Part shown: in pieces, positions 45,377 through 56,224 of the stretch | How the letters are laid out: each line of letters begins with the position of its first letter | Position numbering within the stretch: position 1 is the first letter of the stretch | From: Hydrotaea diabolus | Taxonomy: Eukaryota; Arthropoda; Insecta; Diptera; Muscidae | DNA length: 64,000 nt | Assembly: GCA_963513945.1 (NCBI GenBank) | Contig: OY740716.1 | Location: 141,485,263 to 141,549,262, forward strand | Reading direction: 5' to 3' | Notes under the pieces: model-generated | What the model was told of the DNA's origin: nothing | Databases searched by the model: none | Seen by the model: the letters and a program-made list of their open reading frames with translations, nothing else | Translations under genes and position numbers: made by a program

Positions 45377-45556
45377 AGACGGCCGTTATTGTTTTGTTGA
45401 TTGACAACCACTGAAGATGATTGACGAAGTCAATCGAAATATTGGGATAAATAAAAATTAAACAACACATAAAACAACGAGTTTAAATAAATGACCTCAA
45501 GCCGAAAAATAATTTTATAAAATAATAACGCCAAAGGCCAACTATTCACTTACAAC
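45377..45556 (+). mobile_element. Short retroelement-like insertion with hammerhead-like core
   Basis: Perfect 10-bp duplication AATGCGAATA on both sides (45367-45376, 45557-45566) inside the 3' UTR of the mariner; comparison with the 10.9-kb copy proves the empty site. It contains CTGAAGA (45411-45417), stem GATTGAC-GAA-GTCAATC (45419-45435) and GAAA (45436-45439), the core order of a hammerhead ribozyme. GAAGATGATTGACGAAGTCA..CGAAA sequences of this type stand near ends of Penelope-like elements. Origin from such an element is an inference; no protein part is present. Confidence 0.55.
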
Positions 45557-45594
45557 AATGCGAATATTTATCATCAAAGATGGTTTTATTGTTA

Positions 45595-46355
45595 TTCAAA
45601 GTATTCTCCAGCATGAAGTCGAAGCACTTTTTCCACTCCGATTTGAACGCCTCAACAGAATCTTCTGGCGACGAAAATCGTTGACCACGCATTTTTTTCT
45701 TGATGTGCGGGAATAAAAAGAAGTCATTGGGTGCCAAGTCAGGGCTGTACGGCGGATGGCCCATCAATTCGACGTTTTGGTTGCATTGTCATGGTGCACA
45801 ATGATTCGTCTTCTCTTGTTCGTTTTTCGAATTTCTCCGAAGACTTCAGGCAAACAAATTGTGGTGTACCACTCAGAATTGACCATCCTACGTTGCGGAA
45901 CAGTCGCCGCAGAAGCAGGCGACCATTTGCTTCGATGTGCTTCTTACACGCGATCGTATTTTTTTTCAAAATTTCGTTGCACCAATCGACACGAGCCTTT
46001 TTTTGAAGGCCTGTCAAATTATGCGGAATCCAACGAGAACAAACCTTTTTTACGGCCAGGTGTTCATGTAATATGTATGCTGGTGGATGAAATGCCCAAG
46101 GATGCCTCTATATCACGGTATGTCACATGACGATCTTGCATTATCAGTTCACGACGACCTTTACGACCAGTTTTTGGACGACCTTTGTCTTTGAGCAAGC
46201 GTCGGCCACGATTAAATTCATCAAACCAGTTTTTCACAGTGATATAGGACAGTGCTTCATCCATACAAAGCTTTAAGTTCATCGATGCACTCCACGTCGA
46301 AAGTTGTGAAAAATTATCGCACGAAAATGTTCACGAGCTATTTCAATTTTTTTGC
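45595..46355 (-). pseudogene. Mariner (DD34D) transposase, family N
   Basis: The start ATG is mutated (KIEIAREHF where the 21.5-kb copy has MDLTREHF). Residues: MDEALSYITVKNWFDEFNRG, RLLKDKGRPKTGRKGRRELI, RHVTYRDIEASLGISSTSIH, ATGLQKKARVDWCNEIL. The first D (VTGDESW) and ~170 bp after are missing near 45960. The third D is intact in GHPPYSPDLAPNDFFLFPHI. KKMRGQRFSSPEDSVEAFKS leads to the C-terminus with a short deletion. Stop near 45595. Confidence 0.8.
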
Positions 46356-46523
46356 CAAATTGATTCTTTCAAGTCTGTGTAAACAACATAAATGATGGTC
46401 GTACGTCAAAACGTTCTGAGTACGTTTATGCTAAAAAATGTCAAACTTCCCAATGGAAATGTCAGATGGCGCCAGGCAAAACTTAGTGTTGCCTAGGCCA
46501 GAAATATATATAGTAGTATTCTA

Positions 46524-47869
46524 AGAATATTTTTTACGAATAAAAGCCACTCTCACTTAATTCGCGGAGCTACAAAAGTTTCTTTTAAACTGTATCCGTT
46601 GTACAGTAGAGAAAGTGCCAAGCTTATTTGAAATATTTCTTAGAACGAAAATAATTAATATCTATTAACTAGCGGACTTTTTGTAAACAAAACTGGTATT
46701 TTGTCATGCTTAAGGATGTGGATTGTATACACACACATACATTAATTTCACTTTAATGCTACTCAATTCAACTCCTCCACTTTTCAAAAAACACGCCATG
46801 TCATTGACGTCCTCATCGTGTGTCATGATGATGCACTTTGGTCCTTGATTGCTATCGAAGCGTGTTCGGAAGGTGTTGGATTCTTGTGATTTGTTTTTGT
46901 TTGCCTTCTCTTCCCCCTTTACCACGTATTTTGTCGTTTTATTTTCGCACTTTGTCATTTTGATGAACTTCTCCGGGAGAGTGTTTGCTCGTGCAGAAAT
47001 TGCTTTGCTGCAGTGAATTTTATTAAATAAAGTTTTCGTTTTGACTGCTGCAAGAAAAGTGCAAAAGTGGCACGAAAACATGAAGTTTGATTCAATACGG
47101 AGGACGTCAGAGCATTCAAACATACTGAGTATGGACGAATCGAATATGGGTATTTCATGATTGTACATTAGAGTGGCTTAAGCTAGAAAGTTGTCATTTG
47201 TCTCTAAATAAGGATTGATATGTTTCAGAGGGATTCCTTAGATATTTCGCGGATGGTGGGATTGAACCTTATAAAAGTAGATGTGAATATTCGGATCCAT
47301 AGCGAGGCGTACTTATATTTTGTCTTTTTTTAACATGTTGGGAAAAACTCGGGTTACAGTCCTTCCGGGCTGCAAAAATTCCCTTAGACGAGAAGACTTT
47401 CTGTTGTTACTAATGGAATAGAATGAAAACAAGTAAGCAAGTGTCAGTCGGTGACAGCGACTTACATATACCCACCCTAACCCTAAAATGTTCGTCCTTA
47501 TTGTCTAAAGTGTAGCGATTTTAATAAAATCTTGCAAAGGATAGTTTATGTGGGAGGTACAAGAATAGGGCGCGGCATCGACTTTTGTCTGAGGCGGATA
47601 CAAAGATAAATTAAACATTTTGAAGATAACAAATTTCAAGCGAAATTAATGCATTAGCAAAAAAGGTATGTGGGTTTCAATCTACGCTCGGAAAGTGTGG
47701 GAGATTATAAAAGGAACTGGTGTAGTTTATAATCAATCTTTTAGTTACATAAAAAAGACAACCCTTAATTTTCAAACAAAACTTTTGCACCACTCGATTA
47801 AAATTTTCGTAAATAAGCTAAACTACTTATCAGATATTGCAAAGATAATTAATGAATTAAAACAACAAC
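46524..47869. other. Unassigned sequence
   Basis: No transposon ends. The 152-codon open frame 46710-47168 (minus) has no recognisable domain and contains low-information stretches. AAAACAAGTAAGCAAGTGTC..TATACCCACC (47430-47475) resembles the start of a repeat widespread in flies (AACAAGTAAGGAAGTCTAAG-like), low confidence. Confidence 0.4.
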
Positions 47870-48065
47870 AAAATACACGCACTGTATGGTTTGTGTGTGC
47901 AGGGACTTTAATTGTGTTCGGTGGAAAACTCTGCTGCCTGCAGTTCTCGTTAAAGCCAACACATATTTATAGCACATTCGTTGCCTGGGGTCTTATGATG
48001 GCGCTCACCGAAACTGCCGCCACTCCTGCTTGTAACAAAGTGTTTATGATAGCTTTTAGCAAGTT
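47870..48065 (+). repeat. C2 fragment
   Basis: CGGTGGAAAACTCTGCTGCC, TTCTCGTTAAAGCCA and CACATTCGTTGCCTGGGGTC correspond to 38920-39060 of the C2 copy. Confidence 0.55.
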
Positions 48066-48093
48066 TTTTTTTAGAATTTTTTTTGTTAATTTA

Positions 48094-49025
48094 GGGTAAT
48101 CCATCTAAATGTATTTTTTCAGAACAATTTCTTTGTTCAATATAAAAAATTCATATCGAGTGTGGAATTTTTATAGGTAATTTGAAAGGACATTTTATGG
48201 CATTTATTCCTTGAATATAATTTCCTTCAAATGTTGGCCGCAACTACGCCTCAGGGTTTCCATTCTGAGGGTCCAATTTTGGATCACTCGTTAAAGCATT
48301 TCGACCGGTGTGGCTTTAATGACACGCGTTATGTTGGCTTTCAAAACCTTAATCGTAGCTGGTTTGACAGCATAGACTTTGGACTTTACGTAACCCCCAA
48401 CAAAAATCTCTAAAGGTGTGATATCACTCGATCTAGGAGGCCAACTCAACTGTCCAAACCGTGAAATTAGCTGTTTTTCGAAATGACTTCCCAATAGATC
48501 CATTGTTTGAGCAGCTGTATGGCAAGTGGCATCGTCCTGTTGAAACCAAGTGTCGTCAAGATAACGGGCTTCAATATCAGGTAGCATAAAGATGATATCA
48601 TGTCGCGATAGCGAGCACCATTTCCGGTTACGTTCCGGCCATCATCATCTTTGAAAAAATATGCACCGATGATTCCACCACCTCATAAACCGTACCAAAC
48701 CGTGGTTTTATCTGGGTATAATGGCACCTCTTCAACCTCTTCCTGTTGCTCTTCAGCCCAAATGCGGCAATTTTGTTTATTGACTTTGCCGTTGAGCCAG
48801 AAATGGACCTCATCACTGAACAAAATTTTGTTCGAAAAACGTTGCTTACCAAACGTTCATTTCCATAATAAAGTTGCACAAATTGGAGACGTTGTTGCGG
48901 TGTAAGTCTTTCCATGATAAAATGGCAAGCAGTACTGAAAAGAAACAAAAATAAAGTTTAACACAACTCACGCGTTATAGGTAATAAAAACCCTATTGAA
49001 AAAAATACGTCTAGATTGGTCACCC
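48094..49025 (-). mobile_element. R-a element with original 5' and 3' ends
   Basis: Left GGGTAATCCATCTAAATGTA (3' end), right, inverted, CGGGTGACCAATCTAGACG (5' end). The two ends share ~28 bp only. This copy shows the ancestral arrangement against which the 25.7, 34.7 and 42.5 kb forms are rearranged. Confidence 0.85.
48227..48915 (-). pseudogene. R-a (DD41D, rosa-like) transposase
   Basis: ATG at 48913-48915 (MERLTPQQRLQFVQLYYGNE), stop TGA at 48227-48229. The HTH domain after residue 20 is deleted (~300 bp in the family): NERLVSN is followed directly by FRTKFCSVMRS, the region of the first D (FSDE in the neighbouring frame). Then VTGNGARYRDMI, FQQDDATCHTAAQTMDLL (second D), WPPRSSDITPLEIFVGGYVK (third D changed to E), SKVYAVKPATIKVLKANITR. 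Spacing of the last two catalytic positions is 41. Start may be 33 bp further upstream (48948), but MERLTPQQ matches the R-c start. Confidence 0.8.
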
Positions 49026-49614
49026 GTTATATGAATTTTTTCATCGCATCATAACGAAACTACGAGGGCATAACAATAACACCGTGACTTTTCCAACTAC
49101 CCTCGTAGTTATATGAAATACAACACTGCTCCCATCAACTACCATCTATTAATAGACTACTGTCAAATTTTGAGAGAGTTCCGTCATTTAGTTTGTATTT
49201 AACAGCTGTTCAAAACATACAACCTCGTGTATTTTTCCAAAAATGGAAAAAAGTGAATTTCTAGTGCTCATTACAAATAACTTTTTGCGGAAAAACACCG
49301 TCAATCAAACCAAGGAAAAGCTCGATAAATACTATGGGGACTCTGAACCATCGATTTCAATGGTAAAAAAGTGTTTTACAGACTTTCGTTGTGGTCGCAC
49401 TAGTACAAATGACGCTGAACGTTCTGGACGGTAAATTGAGGTCAATACAGCCGAAAATGTTGAAAAAATCCACGTTATGGTGTTGGCCGACCGAAGAGCA
49501 AAAGAAAGTGAGAATGTTGATGCCATACGCATTTTTTTATGGCAGTGTGGTTTCAATATTGAAACCATCAAGACAATTTATCTCGCTCTTTTAAAAATAA
49601 ACTCCACTAAATGC

Positions 49615-49945
49615 AAATGCTAGCAGTACAATCTTCATAGCGCAATATCATTGCTCTTCGCACAGTTCGAAGACTATACGCAAAGGTTAATTCTCATTAA
49701 ACATAATGGGACTCCCGTATAAGTCATTTGATTTGTAGCCGAAGTAGTTGTTACCAAAGACTGCTGCAGAAAAACCTTGGCGGGTTTAGAAACAGCTGAA
49801 CAGTCTGCCTGGCAACCGTAGCCAATACATTTCAGTTGATTCTGAAAAAGAAACAACAAAAAGGAATCGAACCAGCATAAAAACTGTTCAAGTCATAATA
49901 ATGATAAAATACCGAATAAATGTAAACAAAAACATAATTAGTAGG
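49615..49945. repeat. Dispersed repeat Q, copy 2
   Basis: Same orientation and order of blocks as 41815-42165. It lies inside the mariner K copy. Confidence 0.6.
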
Positions 49946-50415
49946 TTAATTTAATATTATAAATTGTAACAGTAACTATATTTCTGGTTAAAAGAGGTAA
50001 CCAATAATTAGTTAACTTAACAATAAAAATGATTTCTATAACAATCTTCATAGTTAATAATATTAACAATTTCTTGTTAAATTAACATGTATTGTTTCAA
50101 TAAATTAACTATGAAATTTTAATATTAACAATTTTCATGGTTAAAAACATTGCATTGTTAAAACAACAATAATTATTTTAATAATAACAATTTTAATGGT
50201 TTAAAAGCTCAACAATGCATTGTTAAAACAACAATAATTATTTTACAATTTTAACAATTTTCATGGTTAAAAAATTCAACCAAAGAATAGTTAAATTGAT
50301 TTTTATTACTGTTAAATACCAGTCAACAACAAAATGTTCAAATTTATTAGGTTAACGTTAACTCCAAAACATGTTTATTTATAGTTAAGTTAACCTTATA
50401 TAACGTTATTTTTAT
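49946..50415. repeat. GTTAA/TTAAC-rich quasi-repeat
   Basis: Repeated units such as TTAACAATTTTCATGGTTAA and AAAACAACAATAATTATTTT, many with GTTAAC palindromes; ends AGTTAAGTTAACC. Non-coding. With Q it makes up the insertion in the K mariner. Confidence 0.6.
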
Positions 50416-51183
50416 ACTCAGTGATTGTACACGATTAGTTGGGTTTAAGAAAGCTGTCTGCAGGATGGCTGCCTCGATTACCATAAACGCAATCATGTAA
50501 CAACTTCAAAGGATTGTTTGGAGTTGTTTAACCGCAATTTGGATGAGTTTTTGCGGCTTTTTGTAACTGTGGATGAAACATGGATCAATGACAACACTCC
50601 GGAGACCAAGCAGCAGTCAAAACCATAGGTTTCTCCGGCTGAACCGGCCTCGAAGAAGGCCACGGCGACTTTGTCGGCCAATAAGGAGATGGCAACAATT
50701 TTTTGGGATGTATGCGGGATAATCCTCATCGATTACTTGCAAAAGGGAAAAACAATAATTGGCGAACTATTATTCTACTACTATTCCAACTTATATGACC
50801 GATTTAAAGAGGATTTTAAAAAAGAACGACCTCATATGGCCAAGAAAAAAGTTATTTTCCATCAAGATAATGCACGGGTTCACCCGTGTGCTGTCTCAAT
50901 GGCAAAAATGCATGAATTGGGTTACGCCATATTCTCTGGATTTAGCCCCTAGTGACTATTTCCAATCCTAAAGAAATGGCTCGGTAGAAAGAGCTTCAAC
51001 TCTAACAATGAAATTATTGATCAAACAAATGCCTATTTTATGGACCTTGAAAAAGACTATTTTTTGGAAGGGATACAAAAATTGGAGAAACGTTTTGGAC
51101 TAAGTGTATTGAGCTTAAAGGAGATGATGTTGAAAAATATTCTTTTTTGTTCGAAAAGTCACGGAATTACTGATATGCCCTCG

Positions 51184-51655
51184 TAGTATCAATTGAGTAG
51201 AAAATTTTAATCCAAAATCGACCATTTTTAATAACATTTATACAATTTCATTAAAAGACAGGACGCGGCCCACCTGAAATTAATAAGACAAAAATTATTT
51301 CACTTTTTCAAAAAAAAGGACGAAAAGAAAATACCAATTAAAGAGATAGGATTTTAAAATGTTTTACGAAAATAAAGTCCATACGATTTTATTGCTGGCA
51401 TATCTCCATGAAAATTCGCTTAAAACACGGAATATTTGATTCTTTCTAATTTATATCAACCGGATGAAGCGTTGCAAAGTAAAAATTTTCTTGGCCCATA
51501 AAAAAAACTCGTAAACTCGAGTTCCGTCCTTTTGGGAATTTTCTGTAATCACTAAAGTCTGTCGTTTTTTTTATTTCTAAATAACCAACACTCAGGGGAT
51601 GCCCCCTATACAGGCGGTTTATTGCGTTTGTGAGTGGAAAGTAAAGGATCGGAGA
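51184..51655. other. Unassigned sequence
   Basis: No recognisable feature. Confidence 0.3.
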
Positions 51656-51659
51656 TGGG

Positions 51660-52012
51660 GAAAGAGGGAGTAATGTTTATTGACACTTGCCTTGAACTTC
51701 TGGATGGCGCAAATAGTGGGAAATACTCGTACATTTGCCGGAAGTCGATTCCACATACGGCCTGGCCTGTACGAGCGAAATACGAATTTGATCTGTAGTG
51801 TTTAGTGCTCGGTTAGGAATTGAAATGACGGACGGACAGTGAGATGTTAGAGGGATGGTTGCTTCACAAGAGGTTTTGGCCAGAGCGAATGAGTTCGCAA
51901 ATAGGGTTTTCTCGATGCGGCGTGCTAGGGCGAGTTTAGCAGTATAGAGTAGAGGTTGATTGTTGGTTTTAGGATGTAGGTGGCTATGGGTGACCAGTCC
52001 CATGTTGTATGG
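51660..52012 (-). pseudogene. Non-LTR retrotransposon (LINE) 3' coding end
   Basis: On the minus strand, in mixed frames: MGLVTHSHLHPKTNNQPLLY, ARRIEKTLFANSFALA, then (other frame) GRMWNRLPANVRVFPTICAI and KFKASVNKHY. The pattern RT..Y..SF..R....WN.LP..V....I..FK..VN is the usual C-terminal end of Jockey/CR1-type LINE ORF2 proteins. Stop-rich and frameshifted. Confidence 0.6.
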
Positions 52013-52016
52013 AACA

Positions 52017-52410
52017 AAAACTGGGAGTAGCCTTTTGGTTACGAGGTCTGACCGGAGACTTAAATCTGGTACCACGGGTAGTCAGGAGCCCCCAGAACTT
52101 GTTCTGGCCTGACTATATGGTGCGGCCCCTCGGGGAGTATCGTGGTGGCTGTGGTTTATACCCAAATCGCGGGGAGAACCTCGGTTCGATGTGGAGTTGC
52201 ATTGCGACCGGGTGCTGTGGCCCATAGAACAGTAGAGGCTTAGATAGTCCTCGACCCCTAACCAAGAGGGAAGTTATGACCCATAACTGTCATGCTTCGA
52301 ATTGGTACCGGCGGAGTTAATCCAATGGGGCGTTGACCGTCGCATTGTTACGGCCCCAGTGTGATGGCACACCGTGGTTCAGGCCATTTCGGTGATAATC
52401 ACGTTAAATC
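52017..52410 (+). repeat. Dispersed repeat S, copy 2
   Basis: See copy at 4734-5092. It separates two LINE pieces and was probably inserted between them. Confidence 0.6.
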
Positions 52411-52429
52411 CGACATATTCTGTAGTGTT

Positions 52430-53139
52430 TAGTGCGGTCAACCGGCCAATCGATAACAAACGGGTGTGAATTCCTGGAAAGTCGTGTATCCCTGCTGAAC
52501 ATTCTCACGTCAGGAATAAGGCGACGATGTCTGATGAACACACACCATGAAAGTAACAACAGAACAGCGTCACGCAACCCACATTTCGACGATGCTTAAG
52601 GGAAACTATAGAGTTGGATACCCTACTGTCACCTATCCGCACCATCGCTCTCCTTTGAACACGGTCAAGAAGCTCGAAAGGTGGTTTTGGAGCACCTGCC
52701 CATGTGTGGGCGTTGTATTCTATCTTCACCCTGATTTAAGTTGTATAGATATTGAAAAGATCAGAAGCTTCTTTCGACACTTCGAATACATGTCACGCCC
52801 AACGAGTGTCACATTGTATTTTCATGCCCAGAACATCAAGAGCTTCAGATTGTTCAATATCTGTACCACAGAAATTGACGATATTGTTGGTGGTTCAGCA
52901 AATCGCTTTTGAGACAACAATCAGCACTGTGTCTTACGCGCATTAAAATCTACTCTATTCACTCGACCCCATTCGGAAATGGCCTGTAGATCCCGGCCAA
53001 GTGTCTCATCCATAAGTCGCATTTTGTCTTCAATATCTTGAAGGCTCGGCCTACGGTCGAATGAATACGAATGACAGAGGTTACTGTCACAAATATCAAT
53101 AAATAAACTAAATGTTTGCAAAACTATTGGTTGCCACAA
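52430..53139 (-). pseudogene. Non-LTR retrotransposon reverse transcriptase, C-terminal half
   Basis: From the right: CHSYSFDRRPSLQDIEDKMR follows the place of the YADD box (which reads CDSN here), then ISEWGRVNRVDFNARKTQC, the 'W...N...FN..KT' motif after the catalytic site. Further left EYNAHTWAGAPKPPFELLDR, VQRRAMVRIGD, SLKHRRNVGCVTLFCCYFHG and CSSDI: the 'YC.H.W.GAP...L..LD..Q.RA' thumb region of LINE RTs. Frame broken at 52740 and 52920. A dead fragment. Confidence 0.75.
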
Positions 53140-53358
53140 CCACCAGGTGTGAAAACTAAATACCTTTTTCTAGTTTTATTGGTATAACCCATCAATAAGT
53201 TGTGAGTACAGTGCGATTATCATTTTTATCATCTTGTGTTACTTCGAACGGAATATCCATTAAGATTATAAAACATTGGTGATACAACCAAAATTCTTCT
53301 TTTAGAATAGATGTTTTACGGTTTCAACCGACTTTCAACTATTGTTTTCTCTGTGTGT
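53140..53358. repeat. C1 repeat, right part
   Basis: TTGGTTGCCACAACCACCAG ... GTTTCAACCGACTTTCAACT ... TTTTCTCTGTGTG. Confidence 0.5.
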
Positions 53359-53559
53359 ACTTTAAGGTTGGGCCATCATTGCAGTTGACCCATTGCAAGG
53401 CAGTAAATGTAATTTTTATTTGCTAAAATTACTTATAACCAATAAACTACAACAACAACCAATAAATGTAAAAAATCAGTTCCAATAATCATCTTTATCT
53501 GTTGGGATTGCCTACACTTGTTCTCTTTAAACGAAAGTGTCAGGTCCATCTTAAAAAAA

Positions 53560-53682
53560 TTGCTGTGTTTGCAATCAACATTCGCTTGTGTCGATGGAAT
53601 GCATGGGTAGTACGTGCAATCACCAACAATCGGTTAGCAAAAAATTCGGTTGTGGCAACAAATCTGTTCTCTGTGTGTATGT
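53560..53682. repeat. C1 repeat, end fragment
   Basis: AATCGGTTAGCAAAAAATTC, GGTTGTGGCAACAAATCTGT, TCTCTGTGTGTATG. Confidence 0.5.
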
Positions 53683-54989
53683 TATTTTGCTCCGAAGACG
53701 TGCAGCCATCTTGTCTTGGGGCTCCTTAAGAAGTCTCCTAAAAGGTCTTGAAAGAATCTAAAAGATGCATAGTAAGTAAAGTTGAAGTTAATTAAAAAAA
53801 TATTTACACTCCAATCTCAACGTACATGCTATGTGCCTGCAGTTTCTGCTGGAGGCCAATTTTTATATCTCCCTTTAAACTTGGGCTAAGTAGCAATTCT
53901 TGCACAGCAACCTCTGCAATGAATGATAACCTTGAAATATGGATTTCGTCCTGTCCATGCAAGTTCCATTTGACAATAATACTTAAAGTGGCTTGCCATT
54001 GCGGCCGGATTAGTATAATTTGCGGATTGTTTATAATGAAATTTCATGCTTTGCCTCTTCAAGTGCCTTTACGTATACTTTGAAAATTCAGTAAAAACTT
54101 TTCACACCGAGCACACCGCAAGAAATGAAACAACGCAGTGAGGGCAACAATAGTAGCTGCCTGAAAAGAACGTCAACAATATCCGCAACATCTGGAACCA
54201 AATTAAAATTGCGTAAAAGTGACGTTGTTCGTTCGTTCGTCCTGCATCGCGGCGTCAAAGAAGCCTAACCTCAGACCCCCAAACCACTGGCCCATTCAGA
54301 GTTTTGCGCAATAAAACGTATTCAGAAACACCACAAAAAGTGTTGTAAATTTAACCAATTTTTCTTTTACAATTCACTTCAAAAGTTAAGCGTTCGCTGG
54401 TGCGGCAGCAGAATGGGGGTTCTTTTCATTTCGTTGGCCGTCGATGGAAATGAAATTGTATTTTGCCTGTTCACTGATTAAAATAATATCCAAGTTGAAA
54501 GGATACAAGTCCTTTGGAGGAGGGGGGGGTGGGGGGTTGTCCGTTTCCTCCTTCAAACTCATTTGTTCACTCACCACTGTATTTATGCTGTCCATTTATA
54601 TTTGCTTTATAGCCCAGCAGCAAGTAGAGCATAAACAAACAAAACCACAAACGGCGCCATCCTTCAGGGCATTATCCCGTAAAGGGAAACTTTCAATTTG
54701 CATATACTCGTACGTACTCTGTACTCGTATACAACAACAAAAAAGGGGAGGAAATGCCGAAAACAGAAATCAAGTAACATTTGCTGATTTGTGAATATTG
54801 GTATTGGTGATTCACTGATTTATGCCCATTTTCACGTGCTGTTTACTTTACCCACCGTTCCAAAACTTTGTATTCTTTAAAGAAACATAACCGTTAGACG
54901 ATTTAAGTACTTTTAAGTGAAACTTTGAAACGTAGATAATTTATATTGAGTTTATTAGAAATTCTAGTAACTTTCTTTGTTGACTTAGA
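53683..54989. other. Unassigned sequence, possibly host DNA
   Basis: No transposon ends or protein family seen. Contains a G-run GGAGGAGGGGGGGGTGGGGGG (54517-54537 approx.) and a few ACTCGTA motifs. Confidence 0.4.
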
Positions 54990-55530
54990 CTGATGGCAGA
55001 GTGCGCGCTCAAAGCGGAGCCGAGCCGAACTTATTTCATGCTTATATGAAACTTGGAGATGGCAGAGTGAACACTGAAATCGGCGCCGAATCTGCACTGT
55101 TTTTACTGTTTTTTCTGTGCGTTTTGAGTTTTTTTTTTATATTTTTTTATTTATGAATGTTATTTTGTAGTTGATATTTGTTAGTCAAGATTTTGGTTAA
55201 TCAATAATGTCATTAATTAATTAATTTATTAATGAAACTGAACTATAAATAACCAGTTGATTATAAATATCATTGATCAAATTTAAATAATTTTGTTCAA
55301 TATTCGAAAAATTTGTCAAACAAAACAGTTAGAATCATTTCAACAGTACCAAAACGCGCTTCAAAACAGTTTTGTTCCATTCAATCAGCTTTCAGCTCGG
55401 CTCGGCTCGGCGCGCACTCTGCCATCCCGACCCCGATTTCTACTAATTTGTACTCGTATGTACACAGTTTTAAGAATTTCAATCAGCTTTCAGCTCCGCT
55501 CGGCTCCGCTTTGAGCGCGCTGATGGAATT
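54990..55530. repeat. GC-rich inverted-repeat element (MITE-like)
   Basis: GCGCGCTCAAAGCGGAGCCG at 55001-55020 is mirrored by CGGCTCCGCTTTGAGCGCGC at 55500-55519. A second nested pair uses GATGGCAGAGTG (54993, 55058) and CACTCTGCCATC (55415). GGCTCGGCTCGGCTCGGC (55393 on) is an expanded form. AT-rich interior with TTAATTAATTAATTTATTAA. No coding part. Target duplication not determined. Confidence 0.6.
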
Positions 55531-55762
55531 TAAAATTCGAAATTTTCCAAGCGATTTTAATTTAATGTTAGTTTATGGTTGACACAGCAGAAGTCGACAT
55601 TAACACTGATACTGGCGCTTAGGGAGCTTGCGACATCCAAACAATGGACCACTGGCTTACTTGAAGGTCAGTAAGGAGACAAAACCCCAATTAAAACGTT
55701 GGCATAAATTATTCATCAAAATTGGGTACCATTCTTGATAAATTTGATATTCAAAATTGTTG

Positions 55763-55867
55763 CTATATATATTTTTGGCCTAGACAACACAAGTGTTGCC
55801 TGGCGCCATCTGACATTTCCATTGGAAAGTTTGACATTTTTAGCATAAACGTACTCAGAACGTTCTG
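55763..55867 (+). mobile_element. Mariner family N, 5' end fragment
   Basis: TATATATATTTTTGGCCTAG, GTTGCCTGGCGCCATCTGAC, AACGTACTCAGAACGTTCTG; cut before the ATG by a G-type MITE. Confidence 0.8.
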
Positions 55868-55868
55868 A

Positions 55869-56093
55869 CTCACTAAGGGTAAACAAATAAATTTTCACTT
55901 TTTGTTTGATGTGGACAACATCTGAGCATCGAATGAGACCGACCTCATGCCGCAAAAGTGTTCCCTCCCAGAGATATGCGCGTTTTATGAAAGTGATGGT
56001 ACACCAAAGATACACGTATTTAAATCTTTAAAATGGCTCTCCTGAACAAAACTGGTTTTTACCCTTAGGTCCCTTTCTATTATGCGCGTCACA
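55869..56093 (+). repeat. G-type MITE, left end lost
   Basis: Starts ACTAAGGGTAAACAAATAAA, goes through GATGTGGACAACATCTGAGC and ends TTTCTATTATGCGCGTCACA. Confidence 0.85.
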
Positions 56094-56224
56094 TATGCAG
56101 TTTTCTGCCTCTGATGAAAATTTTAAAATTGTTCGTTGAACAATTGCTCTCTGTGGATCCAAATATTCTTTTGTAGAGTTTTGAATACTTTGTATGTTCA
56201 ATCGACACTTCAGTTCCAATTACT

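Larger units (their letters stand above)
45329..46523 (-). mobile_element. DD34D mariner family N, nearly full length, carrying a 180-bp insertion
   Basis: Left end ACGAGGGCTGCTATATAT. At the right, GTTGCCTAGGCCAGAAATAT leads into a decayed end (ATATATAGTAGTATT). It sits in the R-b element just after GTGTACAG. Confidence 0.85.
49243..51173 (+). pseudogene. Mariner (DD34D) transposase, family K, interrupted
   Basis: ATG at 49243 (MEKSEFLVLITNNFLRKNTV). HTH part: DKYYGDSEPSISMVKKCFTD, FRCGRTSTNDAERSGR, then frameshifts. The gene is split after the codons at 49560 and resumes at 50425 (WVKKAVCRMAASI-type). VTVDETWINDNTPETKQQS-type first D at 50570; TLSANKEMATIFWDVCGIIL; RPHMAKKKVIFHQDNARVH (second D); the third D (LDLAPSDYFQS) is in the next frame at 50940. 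Stop TGA 51171-51173. Confidence 0.8.
49063..51183 (+). mobile_element. DD34D mariner family K, full length plus insertion
   Basis: Left end CGAGGGCATAACAATAACAC after TA; right end ..TCACGGAATTACTGATATGC..CCTCG before TA. The same ends are seen at 36.0 kb. 2.12 kb, because ~850 bp (49565-50420) with repeat Q and a GTTAA-rich stretch are inserted. A second CCCTCGTAG at 49103-49111 faces the left end at 41 bp distance. Confidence 0.85.

Noticed and set aside
46710..47168. 152-codon open frame on the minus strand
   Set aside because: No recognisable domain, no splice context, composition like random AT-rich sequence. Kept as unassigned.
47668..48099. 143-codon open frame
   Set aside because: It runs from unassigned sequence into a C2 fragment, so it is a chance fusion.
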